Shown: positions 18,298 through 27,566, counted from the first letter of the stretch. The stretch is DNA of 64,000 nucleotides from G965212025 sp965237985 (GCA_965237985.1 OZ250161.1:1364001-1428000), one strand, 5' to 3'. Program-made: numbers and translations. The notes: a model not told the origin generated them from the sequence alone.

Positions 18298-19105
18298 CAG
18301 GAGGATTCCTGGTATAGCCGACACCGGCCGGTGTTCCGGTGGCAATGATGTCTCCGGCTTCCACTGCCGGGCTTTTTGAGAGCACTGCAATCACGGTCGC
18401 CACATTAAACAATTGGGAGGCGGTATTCGCGGACTGCTTGAGTTTCCCGTTCACACGGGAGCAGATTTCCAAATTTTGTGGGTCTGGAATTTCATCCCGG
18501 CTGACAATGCAGGGACCCATGGGGCAGGCCTTGGGCAGACTTTTCCCCAGGTAGAACTGGCGATGACGTTTTTGCAGATCCCGAGCACTGATGTCGTTAA
18601 TTATCGTGTAGCCAAAAACGTAGTCGAGCGCGGTTTCGGGAGATATTTTGTGCCCGGGAATCCCGACGATCACGCCTAGTTCCACTTCCCAATCCATTTT
18701 GATGGAAATGTCCGGATCACAAGGAATGTCGTCTTCCGGTCCACAAACGCAACTGGCAGCTTTGCTAAACATGATGGGTGCGGATGGCAGGGGTTGCGTC
18801 AAAGCGGTGCCCGCGGTCTCGGCGATATGGTCACGGTAGTTCCAGCCCATGCAGATAATGTTTTTTCGCGGTCGGGGAACTGGAGACAACAGGCGTACTT
18901 TTTCAAATGGCAATCGGGTTTCATCATCCGCCCGATGCAGAAAATTCTGCAATTCGTCCAGCCCCCTTTCTCCTGCACAAACCAGGCTCAACATATCCGG
19001 GTAGCGAGACTGCCAGCGGTCGCTTAAAGCAGGCAAGCGGACAGAATCCGCATCCAGAATCCCGATGTGGGTTTTCTTGTCGAGTCGGCAACTAATCAAT
19101 TTCAT
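18203..19105 (-). CDS. Fumarylacetoacetate hydrolase family protein
   Basis: Mg-dependent C-C bond hydrolase or decarboxylase/isomerase of aromatic or keto-acid catabolism; the exact substrate cannot be read. 300 residues. The conserved core is present: CMGWNYRDHIAE near 84-95, the metal ligands in MDWEVELGVIVG (E-x-E near 136-138), DISARDLQKRH, and the C-terminal SPAVEAGDIIATGTPAGVG and LQPGDVVECEIEKLG. The ATG at 19105 (MKLISCRLDKK) looks right. Its last 31 codons are triplicated downstream. It diverges from the RND efflux operon. Confidence 0.9.
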   Translation of the reverse strand: MKLISCRLDKKTHIGILDADSVRLPALSDRWQSRYPDMLSLVCAGERGLDELQNFLHRADDETRLPFEKVRLLSPVPRPRKNIICMGWNYRDHIAETAGTALTQPLPSAPIMFSKAASCVCGPEDDIPCDPDISIKMDWEVELGVIVGIPGHKISPETALDYVFGYTIINDISARDLQKRHRQFYLGKSLPKACPMGPCIVSRDEIPDPQNLEICSRVNGKLKQSANTASQLFNVATVIAVLSKSPAVEAGDIIATGTPAGVGYTRNPPEYLQPGDVVECEIEKLGILRNKVISVPAAIA

Positions 19106-19163
19106 AAGCGGAACTCAATGGTCATGGTCGGCGTGCCCCAAAATGAAGCCCCGGTCTATCGCA

Positions 19164-19192
19164 CCCGATGACAGACATCGTCTGCCGTCGGG
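19164..19192. promoter_or_regulatory. 13-bp stem-loop in the FAH / RND divergent region
   Basis: CCCGATGACAGAC (19164-19176) pairs with GTCTGCCGTCGGG (19180-19192) across a 3-base loop, with one wobble and one mismatch. No T-tract follows, so it is not an obvious terminator. It lies between two divergent genes, ~60 bases before the RND adaptor start, where an operator or leader hairpin would sit. No regulator gene adjoins, so its role is inference. Confidence 0.4.
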
Positions 19193-19251
19193 CTGACCAA
19201 ACTGGGCTATTATAAGTGGAGATGCCGGGCAACCTTGGCATCGCGTAGACC

Positions 19252-20319
19252 GTGCAGACCCGACATTCCAGTCTTCTAGTCCCGTTGCTGGTGCTTGTGT
19301 GTGCCGCGGACAGCCCTGCGCAGCCTCAAAATTTTTCGTTTCCGACTGTCGTAATCAGCGAAGTCACTGAAGCTTATTTGCGCAAAACACTGTGGTTCAA
19401 CGCCAACGTCATCAGTCAGAATGACACGGTCTTGTCTTCCGAAAGTGTCGGGCGGATATTGGCAATAGCAGAAGTCGGAGACCGCTTTGTGGCGGGACAG
19501 GTCGTGGCGCGACTTGATGATTCCCTGCTCCAACGTGATTTGAAAGAACTCCGCGCCGATGTTGCCAGCAAGCAGTCCCGCGTTGATTTTTTGCAAAGTG
19601 AAACGAAGCGCCTGCGAAAACTGGCGGATGCAAACAATGCGTCGCTCAACAGGCTGGAAGAAGTGCAATCTGAGCTTGGTTCCGCTGTCAGTATGAAAGA
19701 AGCGGCACAGGCCCGGGTTTCGCGAACACGGGAAATCATTCGCCGATTGACAATCCTTGCACCATTTGCCGGTATCGTGACAAACCGTATGGCAGAACTA
19801 GGCGAGTGGATCAAAGAAGGTTCGCAACTGGTAGAAATCGTGAACCTGCAAAATCGGGAAATCCAGGCGTGGCTGCCTTTCCATGTATTGCCTTACGTGG
19901 CAAGAGATGTTCAATTGGCAATCGAATGGCGTGAACAGCGTCACTTGGTCACGGTGCGTGCCATCATACCGGTTGGCGCCGAAAAATCACGCCTCTTTGA
20001 AATCCGCATTGATCCCGGCGAAGCTCCTGTCCACGTCGGCGAACTTGTGCAGGTGGAAATTCCGGTTGAAGCCGCAAGGCAGGTGCTGATCGTGCCAGAA
20101 GACGCATTGGTTATTCGTCATGATGGCATCACGGTGTTTGTTGTGGACAAAGACATGAAAACCCGACGATTGGCGGTCACTCCTGGCTTGTCGGACGGCA
20201 GCGGCAACGTTGAAGTCACAGGAAATCTACAAGCCGGAGACAAAGTAGTGATTCGTGGTGGCGAACGACTGCGTAGTGGCGTCCAGGTCAGCTTGCAGAA
20301 CCAGAACCCGGCACCCTGA
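19252..20319 (+). CDS. RND efflux periplasmic adaptor (membrane fusion protein)
   Basis: Links an RND pump to an outer-membrane channel. Starts at GTG 19252 with a signal peptide (SSLLVPLLVLVCAADSPAQP). The order is typical: barrel-sandwich half with EVGDRFVAGQVVARLDDS, an alpha-hairpin (about 110-160), the second half LAPFAGIVTNRMAELGEWIKEG, then beta-barrel and membrane-proximal domains. 355 residues. Its TGA at 20317-20319 overlaps the likely start of the permease by one frame. No outer-membrane factor gene is here. Confidence 0.9.
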   Translation: MQTRHSSLLVPLLVLVCAADSPAQPQNFSFPTVVISEVTEAYLRKTLWFNANVISQNDTVLSSESVGRILAIAEVGDRFVAGQVVARLDDSLLQRDLKELRADVASKQSRVDFLQSETKRLRKLADANNASLNRLEEVQSELGSAVSMKEAAQARVSRTREIIRRLTILAPFAGIVTNRMAELGEWIKEGSQLVEIVNLQNREIQAWLPFHVLPYVARDVQLAIEWREQRHLVTVRAIIPVGAEKSRLFEIRIDPGEAPVHVGELVQVEIPVEAARQVLIVPEDALVIRHDGITVFVVDKDMKTRRLAVTPGLSDGSGNVEVTGNLQAGDKVVIRGGERLRSGVQVSLQNQNPAP

Positions 20320-23300
20320 ACGCAACAAAAGCAGTCCTGGAAAATCCTGTTGCGGGATATGTAATCATCATCCTGGTTACGCTTTTCGGCACCATCATGG
20401 CATTGAATCTGCCGATACAGTTGACTCCGGACATTCAGAAACCGGAAATATCCATCACCACCAACTGGCGCTCCGCCACTCCCGAAGAAGTGGAATCGGA
20501 AATTATCGAGCCCCAGGAAAATGCACTTAAGGGCTTGCCTGGGGTGGAAAGAATGCTTTCCGAAGCGAGATTTGGCTCTGCCGTCGTCAGGCTGACTTTT
20601 GAGCTTGAGCACAACCTTGAGCGAGGGCTAATCGATGTGCTGAACCGCTTGAACAGCGTCTCCTCCTACCCATTTGATGCGGATGAACCGATTCTGAACA
20701 CCGTTGGGGAAAGCACTCGACCGATCGCCTGGTTCCTGGTCACCCCGCTTCCCGGCAACACCAGAGACATTGAAAGCTACCGCCGTTTTGTTGAAGACAA
20801 CCTCAAAGAGCCTATCGAACGCATTTCAGGGGTTTCCCTTTCCGAAATAAAAGGAGGCCTGGAACAAGAAGTGCGAATAACAATAAACCCTAACAAGGCT
20901 GCGAACTACCGGGTTCTGGTGCCGGAGTCCATGCTGAAAGTTGCGAAAAACGAGGACGCTTCCGGTGGCTTGAAAGACGTTGGGAAGCGTAGCTACACAA
21001 TCCGCTTCAGCGGCGAATTCGAACCCGACGAACTTGAATCCATGATCTTGAAATGGCAGGACGGCCAGGCCATCAGCCTGCGCGATGTGGCGGAAGTCAA
21101 AATCGGTTTTGCCGACCGTAAAAGCTTTGTTCTCACCAACGAAGGTAACTCGATTGCTTTGAACGCCTACCGTGAACCGAACGTCAACGTGATTCAAGTC
21201 ATGCAGCAACTGAAAAGCAAGATCTGGGAAATTGACGAAACCGTTTTGCGGTCCGCCGGCTTGACCATTGATCACTCTTACGATGAAACCATTTACATCA
21301 ACAAAGCGATAGAACTGCTGGCAAGCAGCCTTTTGCTTGGAATTTTGCTGGCAATCAGCGTGCTTTGGCTGTTCATGCGTAGCATGCGCTCGACTTTGAT
21401 TGTTTCCATAAGCGTGCCTGTGTCGTTGTTTGCCGCCTTGATTGTTTTGGAACTGTGCGGACGGACACTGAATGTCATTTCCCTGGCGGCTCTCGCTTTT
21501 GCCGTCGGCATGGTGCTGGATTCGTCCATTATTGCCATAGAAAACATTTCGCGACTACGCGCGGGTGGACGTTCCATGTTTGACTCCGCGCTTCAGGGCA
21601 TAGCACAGGTCCAAGGGGCACTGGTCGCATCCACGGTCACAACTGTGGCGATTTTCCTGCCCATCATTTTGCTTAAAGACGAAGCCGGGAAATTGTTTGG
21701 AGATTTGGCAATAGGGTTGTCGTCAGCTATTCTCGCTTCTCTATTTGCCGCCTCGGTCATGGTGCCTGGTCTGGCCAACCGTTGGTTTGGAAAAGCCGTA
21801 CTCACCGATCCATTTGAAAAAGTCTGGGAAAAACTGACCGTCGGGATCATGCGACTTACGGACGGCCGAAAGCGGCGGGTTGTCATCGTGTCTGCTCTGC
21901 TTTTTGTTCCCGCGGCACTGACTTATGCATTTCTTCCCAAAGCAGATTATTTGCCATCCGGCAACCGAGACCTGGTGTTCGGCTACGTCTTGTCACCACC
22001 TGGAATGAATCTCGAGACCATGGAAAAAGAAATGGGGGAGAGCGTTATCCGCAAAATCGGGCCGCATCTTTCAGGTGTAATCGAACCGAAAATAGAGCGT
22101 TATTTTTTCGTGGCTTTCGCGTCAGGTGCTTTCATTGGAGCGCGCGCCAGTGACCCCGAGAAAACCGCACAGCTGGTTCCGATCATCAACGGAATATTTG
22201 CAGATTTTCCCGACACGCTGGCATTTGCAAGTCGCGCTTCCCTTTTTACCCAAGGCGAGACTCGGGCAATTGACATCAATTTGCGCAGTCGCGATATCGA
22301 TGCTCTGCTTGCGGCGGGGCGGGCTGGCTACGGCCTGATACAACAGGTTTTGCCCGGCTCAAGAATTCGCCCGCGGCCGGGATTGGAGCTCGCTTCACCG
22401 CAGCTTCTGGTTACACCACGTGATGAGCGTATTGCTGAAGTCGGCTGGGACCGGGAAAAAGTCGCAATGCTGGTTCGCTCCCTGGGGGAAGGGCAGTACA
22501 TCACTGATTACTTCGATGGCGACAGAAAATTAAACGTAATTGCCCGGATTGCGGGCTGGAACACACTCGAAGAAATGCAGTCCTTGCCTTTCTGGACGCC
22601 CGAAGGGGATTCCGTGCCACTGGGTGAATTGGTTCATGTCGAGCGTACCGCTGGTCCCAGCAACATTCGCCGACTCGATCGCCGTCGGACGATCACCCTG
22701 GAAGTCATCGCCCCGCAACAACTATCCCTGGAAGAAACTCTGGAAACTATTAAAAGTGAGGTGGCGCCCGTGTTACGCGGCATGCTGCCTCCAGATGCAC
22801 AAATATCCTACGGGGGAGGTGCCGACAAACTGACTGAAGCCCTGAGTAGCCTGAGCGCCACTTTCATCCTCGCCATTGCGGTTTTGTATCTGTTGATTTC
22901 CGTGCTGTTTCGTTCTTTTACCGACAGTATTTTGATGTTGCTTAGTTTGCCTCTTGCGACCGTGGGCGGAGTGTGGTTTTTACACCTGGTCAATCTTTTT
23001 ACATTTCAACCAATGGATATTCTGACCATGATCGGCTTTGTCATTCTTTTGGGACTGGTCGTGAATAACGCCATCCTGCTGGTCCACCAAACCAGACAGG
23101 CGGAGCGCAACGGTCTGGACAGAGAAGATGCGGTCCGCCAGGCGGTCCGTTTGCGTTTGCGCCCCATCATGATGAGTACGCTGACCAGTCTTTTCGGCAT
23201 GTTGCCTCTGTTGCTTGCGCCCGGCTCGGGTTCAGAACTGTATCGGGGAATGGCAGCTGTCATTGTCGGGGGACTGTCGGTCAGCACCGTGTTTACTTTG

Positions 23301-23405
23301 ATTTTACTTCCCGCCATGTTGAGGTTTGGCAGTAGCAGGTCGCTAAACAACCCAGAAAATACCAGCTTGCAGACGAACACTTCCACCGGTTCGCAAACTA
23401 CCTGA
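20316..23405 (+). CDS. RND efflux permease (AcrB/MexB-like), probable CTG start
   Basis: Proton-driven inner-membrane exporter of about 1029 residues. The first ATG (20397) would delete the N-terminal amphipathic segment and most of TM1. The open frame continues upstream and reads NATKAVLENPVAGYVIIIL, the canonical RND start, directly after CTG 20316, which overlaps the adaptor stop (CTGA) just as ATG does elsewhere. No ATG, GTG or TTG fits there. Twelve helices in two halves are present, with the TM4 proton-relay pattern (AFAVGMVLDSSIIAIENISR) and the second-half FVILLGLVVNNAILLVHQTRQAE. Substrate is unknown. Confidence 0.87.
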   Translation: MNATKAVLENPVAGYVIIILVTLFGTIMALNLPIQLTPDIQKPEISITTNWRSATPEEVESEIIEPQENALKGLPGVERMLSEARFGSAVVRLTFELEHNLERGLIDVLNRLNSVSSYPFDADEPILNTVGESTRPIAWFLVTPLPGNTRDIESYRRFVEDNLKEPIERISGVSLSEIKGGLEQEVRITINPNKAANYRVLVPESMLKVAKNEDASGGLKDVGKRSYTIRFSGEFEPDELESMILKWQDGQAISLRDVAEVKIGFADRKSFVLTNEGNSIALNAYREPNVNVIQVMQQLKSKIWEIDETVLRSAGLTIDHSYDETIYINKAIELLASSLLLGILLAISVLWLFMRSMRSTLIVSISVPVSLFAALIVLELCGRTLNVISLAALAFAVGMVLDSSIIAIENISRLRAGGRSMFDSALQGIAQVQGALVASTVTTVAIFLPIILLKDEAGKLFGDLAIGLSSAILASLFAASVMVPGLANRWFGKAVLTDPFEKVWEKLTVGIMRLTDGRKRRVVIVSALLFVPAALTYAFLPKADYLPSGNRDLVFGYVLSPPGMNLETMEKEMGESVIRKIGPHLSGVIEPKIERYFFVAFASGAFIGARASDPEKTAQLVPIINGIFADFPDTLAFASRASLFTQGETRAIDINLRSRDIDALLAAGRAGYGLIQQVLPGSRIRPRPGLELASPQLLVTPRDERIAEVGWDREKVAMLVRSLGEGQYITDYFDGDRKLNVIARIAGWNTLEEMQSLPFWTPEGDSVPLGELVHVERTAGPSNIRRLDRRRTITLEVIAPQQLSLEETLETIKSEVAPVLRGMLPPDAQISYGGGADKLTEALSSLSATFILAIAVLYLLISVLFRSFTDSILMLLSLPLATVGGVWFLHLVNLFTFQPMDILTMIGFVILLGLVVNNAILLVHQTRQAERNGLDREDAVRQAVRLRLRPIMMSTLTSLFGMLPLLLAPGSGSELYRGMAAVIVGGLSVSTVFTLILLPAMLRFGSSRSLNNPENTSLQTNTSTGSQTT

Positions 23406-23918
23406 ACACCAGAACCTCAATGCCGGACGCAGACCGACAGAAACAGGCACTGCGTGTTCCTTCCCGCTGCCAGGCTATTCGCCACTGGCAGGACACTGGT
23501 CGGTCTTCCAAAAACAAGAGGGTCAGGTCACAACGCACAATAGTGGTTTCGTCTGGAGTGAAGTGGCCTTGGTTTTTAGATGGTTAGCCTTGTCAAGGTG
23601 TATTTGGGTTAGCGGATTACGCCGTCTGACTCCTCGTGGGAGGCTTTCATCCAACTTGTCTACTGCCTGAGCTTTTCGGAGAACCTCCTCCGAGATTCGC
23701 CAGGAGAGCGCTGAGTTTGGTCCGTCGCAGTGGAGAAATTGATCCGTCAGCAATGGCACGCAACCATCCTCCAGTTGTTCCTGCCGATCGACTTTCTCGT
23801 GTTGAAGTGCTCGCCAGAATCACTCTACGATGTCGTTGTCAAAACAATGTCTTCGCCCCAGCCATGAAAATCACTGCTTTCGACAATCATTCGCTAAAAG
23901 ACAGGCTGATAAATCGGT
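23406..23918. other. Intergenic region after the RND operon
   Basis: About 510 bases. Minus-strand frame 23523-23759 (78 codons) and plus-strand frame 23636-23920 overlap and neither shows a motif. It leads directly into the 232-bp tandem repeats. Probably the edge of a decayed accessory segment. Confidence 0.4.
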
Positions 23919-24690
23919 GACCCCCGGCGGATGATCTCGATAGCCCACAGTGCGTGTGTTCTCAGCCGCTCAATGGACAACGCCTCGAAGCTTGCTTGAT
24001 TAGCTGCAGACCTCTGGCCTGCCGTCGCGTGGTGTGGTACCAGGGTGTCTCATCCACCGCCTCCTTGCCGACGCGATGGTCCCGGGAACCTCCCCCGGCA
24101 AAAATCGGCCCACGACCAAGCTCCTGTTTTTCCGAACCCTGACCTCAGATGACCCCGGCGGTGATGGTGTCGGTAGCCCGCAGTGCGTGCGTTCCCAGCC
24201 GTTCCCTGAGCAACGCCTCGAAGCTTTCTTGGTTAGCTGCAGACCTCTGGCCTGCCGTCGCGTGGTGTGGTGCCCTGGGTGTCTCATCCACCGCCTCCTT
24301 GCCGACGCGATGGTCCCGGGAACCTCCCCCGGCAAAAATCGGCCCACGACCAAACTCCTGTTTTTCCGAACCCTGACCTCAGGTGACCCCGACGGATGGT
24401 CTCGATAGCCCGCAGTGCGTGCGTTCCCAGCCGTTCCCTGAGCAACGCCTCGAAGCTTGCTTGATTAGCTGCAGATCTCTGGCCTGCCGTCGCGTGGTGT
24501 GGTGCCCTGGTGTCTCATCCGCCGCCTCCTTGCCGACGCGATGGTCCCGGGAACCTCCCCCGGCAAAAATCGGCCCACGACCAAACTCCTGTTTTTCCGA
24601 ACCCTGACCTCAGGTGACCCCGGCGTGATGGTGTCGGTAGCCCGCAATGCGTGCGTTTTCAGCCGCTCAATGGACAACGCCTCAAAGCTG
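23919..24690. repeat. About 3.3 tandem copies of a 232-bp unit
   Basis: Units begin with GACCCC at 23919, 24151, 24384 and 24616 (partial, diverging near 24688), spaced 232-233 bases. They share GATGGTCCCGGGAACCTCCC and CTCCTGTTTTTCCGAACCC. Units 1 and 4 carry the variant CAGCCGCTCAATGGACAACGC while units 2 and 3 carry CAGCCGTTCCCTGAGCAACGC, which suggests shuffling or conversion between copies. Both strands have open frames through the units but none looks like a protein I know. Function unknown. Confidence 0.92.
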
Positions 24691-24798
24691 GTTTATTTTT
24701 GTGCCATTTGCTTCCTTACTGTTCAAAACTTCCCTAAGTCGTGGAGCAAAAAGCGGCCGCGATCGTGCTCTCACAGCCTTGCTCTCCGTGTCCATTGA

Positions 24799-25308
24799 CA
24801 CTTCGTCTATACTGCCGCTGTCGCCGGGTCTAACGACCCTTTAGTATTCTGGCCCTGCCTTGTCGGTACTGTGAAATTCTCTGAGTGCGCCATGCAGACC
24901 CGAGAAAACTTTGAAGAGATTGAAATGCCGCAAAACGGTATCGAGGTCCGGGGCGGGAGTCTGTGTCAGACCTTGGTTTCTGTCTTCAGCCGACCGGACC
25001 TTTCCAGCACTTGGCAGCCAATCTGTCGCCCCTTGGAATTAGTGGGGTCCCTCGCTTCCGACTAAGTGGATGCAGACGGCTTCCTGCTCGAAAACCTGAT
25101 TTCAGCCGCGAAAAACGGGAATTTTCTGGGATGGTGTCGTGAATTTGTGAAGATTGAAGAAGCGTATTTCAAACCGCCCCAGGATCTTTGTTCACGGCAA
25201 CCGCATTACCTGAACGGGAAACGGTGCGAAACCGACCGACTGATTTCGAAGTGGAACTTCATGGTGCTGGGGAAAGTGCTCGAGCAGACAGCGACAGAGG
25301 GGGTATGA
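24799..25308 (+). pseudogene. AbiEi-family antitoxin, truncated with an in-frame stop
   Basis: A single frame is open from 24799, interrupted only by TAA 25063-25065. The part before the stop has the family block VRGGSLCQTLVSVFSRPDLSS followed by WQPICRPLELV, resembling the ERTLVDVLxRPDLxGGW...SLE region of type IV antitoxins. The part after it ends in RQPHYLNGKR and SKWNFMVLGKVLEQ, matching the family C-terminus. The N-terminal winged-helix DNA-binding domain is absent; repeats lie there instead. Its final TGA overlaps the start of the AbiEii-like gene (ATGA), the normal arrangement of the pair. Family assignment is from memory of the pattern, not from a search. Confidence 0.6.
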
Positions 25309-26276
25309 GACTCCCGACCAAAAAGATTGCAGTCGTGACGGAACTGACTGGCTTCAGGCCGATGGTGCTTGAAAAGACCGTCCGTTTGATGGGGTTACTC
25401 AATACTATGCAGAACCACCCCTTCCTAAAGGAAAAACTGGCTCTCAAGGGAGGAGCCGCATTGAATCTTTTTTTCTTTGACATTCAAAGGCTGTCCACTA
25501 ACATCAGCTTGAATTACGTTGGCACCGGGGACCGGGATACAGTGCTTGAAGAGCGTTCCAAGCTCGAACGAATACTCCCGGATGTCTTCGTGCAAGAGGG
25601 TTTTACGATCAGCTTCATGTCGAAAAAATCAGTGAACAGCGGGTGGTCGCTCCAATATCAAAGCGCTTTCGGACAGAACGGTATTTTTGAGGTGGATGTC
25701 AATTTCATGTGCCGGACACCCTTATTTCCGGTTAGAGTCATGGACTCCCGTCCGTTGGGAAGGTGGAAGGCAAGCGGTATTCGCGTGATGAACATCCATG
25801 AACTGGTGGCGGAAAAACTGGTGGCATTGCTGACACGTCACAGAACAAAAGACCTGTTCGATGTCCAACGGATTTTCCATAGGAGAAAACTCACCCCCGA
25901 GTGGCTCCGAATAGCTTACCTCGTCTACGGCGCAGTAAACCGGAAGGACTGGCGGACGGTTGCGGTTGCGGATGCAGAACTCGACACTGAGGCACTGGCT
26001 CGTCAACTGGCACCCATGCTCCCTCTTGGTACGATACAGCAGGCCGGGGGGACGGAGCATTATGGAAAGACACTTGTCGAGAAATGTCGGCAGGCATTGT
26101 CTGCAGTGCTGCCTTTACATGACTCTGAACGGGAATTCCTGGATTTATTGCTCGACAAAGGCGAAATCGATGCGGCCATTCTGACTGCCGACACATCCCT
26201 CCAAAGCCGAATCCAGAAACATCCATTCCTTGAACACAAAGCCCTCGACGTTCGGCAACACAAAGTATTGTCCTGA
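25305..26276 (+). CDS. AbiEii/AbiGii-like nucleotidyltransferase toxin with altered active site
   Basis: Member of the toxin half of the type IV AbiE systems, which act as NTP-transferases. I chose ATG 25305 (MRLPTKKIAVVTELTG), coupled to the antitoxin remnant. 323 residues, frame intact. Motif I is present as LALKGGAALNLFFF. The following acidic pair, normally S-x-D-(I/L)-D, reads RLSTNISLNYVG, with Asn and Ser where two metal-binding Asp belong. Later blocks are kept: GIFEVDVNFMCRTPLFPV and MNIHELVAEKLVALLTRHRTKDLFDVQRI. The protein is therefore probably catalytically dead although its frame is open. This fits loss of a working antitoxin beside it. Confidence 0.8.
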   Translation: MRLPTKKIAVVTELTGFRPMVLEKTVRLMGLLNTMQNHPFLKEKLALKGGAALNLFFFDIQRLSTNISLNYVGTGDRDTVLEERSKLERILPDVFVQEGFTISFMSKKSVNSGWSLQYQSAFGQNGIFEVDVNFMCRTPLFPVRVMDSRPLGRWKASGIRVMNIHELVAEKLVALLTRHRTKDLFDVQRIFHRRKLTPEWLRIAYLVYGAVNRKDWRTVAVADAELDTEALARQLAPMLPLGTIQQAGGTEHYGKTLVEKCRQALSAVLPLHDSEREFLDLLLDKGEIDAAILTADTSLQSRIQKHPFLEHKALDVRQHKVLS

Positions 26277-26694
26277 CGGAAAAGCCCAGCCCATACAAAT
26301 CATTCGTAAAAGCCTACAACTGCTTCCCAACCCAAGAGACTTGCCTGCCGTAACAACGAAGCCTGCCCCGGACATTGAACTCTACAGCGATCTGAAAAAG
26401 GAACCAGAAGCAGTCGCACGAATCTACCAAACCAAGTTCCTGCAGTCTTAGTCTGAAACCACATTTGCCACCAGGCTTTCTGAGGAACGATGCCCGAATA
26501 AGGCATACTTAAAAACAAGCCGTTGTAGCCGCAGCACCACACAGCAAACGACAATTGCACTGGCAGGCCGGGCAGGCGTGCCAGACTCATCCATCTGAGA
26601 CTTCAACCAGGTTCGCAGGACACAATGTGAGTGAACAAAAACGACACTCGCTAAATAAAAAAGAGGGCGGTGGGCACAAATTCCAAGACACAAT
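26277..26694. other. Intergenic region with a diverged ~45-bp direct repeat
   Basis: No convincing gene. A direct repeat is seen: GACACAATGTGAGTGAACAA... at about 26617-26668 and GACACAATATGAATGAAAAC... at about 26688-26733, both continuing with ACGACACTC and ending near AAGAGG. The second copy contains the start of the DUF1156 remnant. Confidence 0.5.
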
Positions 26695-27021
26695 ATGAAT
26701 GAAAACGACACTCACACAACAAGGGAAAAGAGGATGACGGCCGAGCTGAAATTGCCAAAAAAATTGATTGAAGGCGTGCTGCCACCGAAAGACATCAACC
26801 AGGCATCAGCAAGAGAGAAATCCATTCGTCATGGCCACCCATGTACTTGGCATCTCTGGTAGTCCCGAAAGCCTTCGGCGGCAACGCGGGACATTCTTTT
26901 TGCCCGGCTGGTGAATGATCCGGGCTTCCAAACGGGCGGTGGATTCAAATACGGAAGGGAGTGGAAAGAGGCTGCCGTGGAGCGGGAAAAGTTGTTTGAC
27001 CCCATTCTTGAACTCCCCTGA
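26695..27021 (+). pseudogene. DUF1156-type DNA methylase, N-terminal remnant with a Trp-to-stop change
   Basis: From ATG 26695 the frame reads KLPKKLIEGVLPPKDINQ and SAREKSIRHGHPCTWHLW, the hallmark start of DUF1156 adenine-specific methylases (normally continuing HLWWARRPLA). Here the second Trp codon is TAG (26860-26862). The same frame then continues SRKPSAATRDILFARLVNDP and EREKLFDPILELP up to TGA 27019-27021, still matching the family order. The rest of the ~900-residue protein is absent. DUF1156 methylases occur in phage-defence clusters; no partner genes remain. Assignment is by pattern recognition only. Confidence 0.7.
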
Positions 27022-27095
27022 TTTACCAGTCCACCCCGCCTCCCGCACGCAAAAAACAGCTCACCAGTACACCCCTCCCAAAAATTACTCCGTCT

Positions 27096-27566
27096 GTGGC
27101 CCGCCTCCCTACCCAGCGTGCTTTGCTCAATGCGCTCTTTAGCTATAATGATCGGCTACTGTCTCAAGCGGGGGCAGTGTCGGAAAAATTTCTTCAAACG
27201 GAAAACAGGGTGTCAAACAATATCGTTTCAAGAAACAATGCCGTCGTCGGAAATTGGGACGGAGAGGATGCCGAAGGTTTGAAAATTGAACTTGACCACG
27301 TCAAGAAGAAACTACGGGCGGAAGGTGGTGGTGACCGTGTCGAACCTTCCGGAATTCCGCATCGAGAACAGTTTCCAGACGACTTGAAAAATTTCACTCC
27401 CTACATTTTGTGGGGGTGTGACAAAAAACTCATCTGCCTGGCGGGGTCAGGTGCCAATCGCCTGGAATCTGTGGAAACCATTCGCAAGTACTACGCAAAC
27501 GACATTGCAAAAGATGCGATGAAACGCCACGACGCTGAAGTCAATGTCGATGACGCGGGTGCGTAG
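27096..27566 (+). CDS. Doubtful hypothetical ORF
   Basis: A 156-codon open frame running 10 bases into tRNA-Val. The first ~25 residues look like chance; the middle (KIELDHVKKKLRAEGGGDRV) is charged and helical, and the end (NFTPYILWGCDKKLICLAG) is more protein-like. I recognise no family. It may be a fragment of the same decayed accessory segment as the DUF1156 remnant. Confidence 0.3.
   Translation: MARLPTQRALLNALFSYNDRLLSQAGAVSEKFLQTENRVSNNIVSRNNAVVGNWDGEDAEGLKIELDHVKKKLRAEGGGDRVEPSGIPHREQFPDDLKNFTPYILWGCDKKLICLAGSGANRLESVETIRKYYANDIAKDAMKRHDAEVNVDDAGA

Noticed and set aside
17696..18379. 227-codon plus-strand frame through the 156-bp repeats with three repeated protein units
   Set aside because: The unit length is divisible by three, so any frame repeats. 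The real coding strand is the minus strand (FAH-family C-terminus).
23919..24690. A CRISPR array
   Set aside because: The units are 232 bp, nearly identical throughout, with no short repeat/variable spacer pattern and no cas genes.
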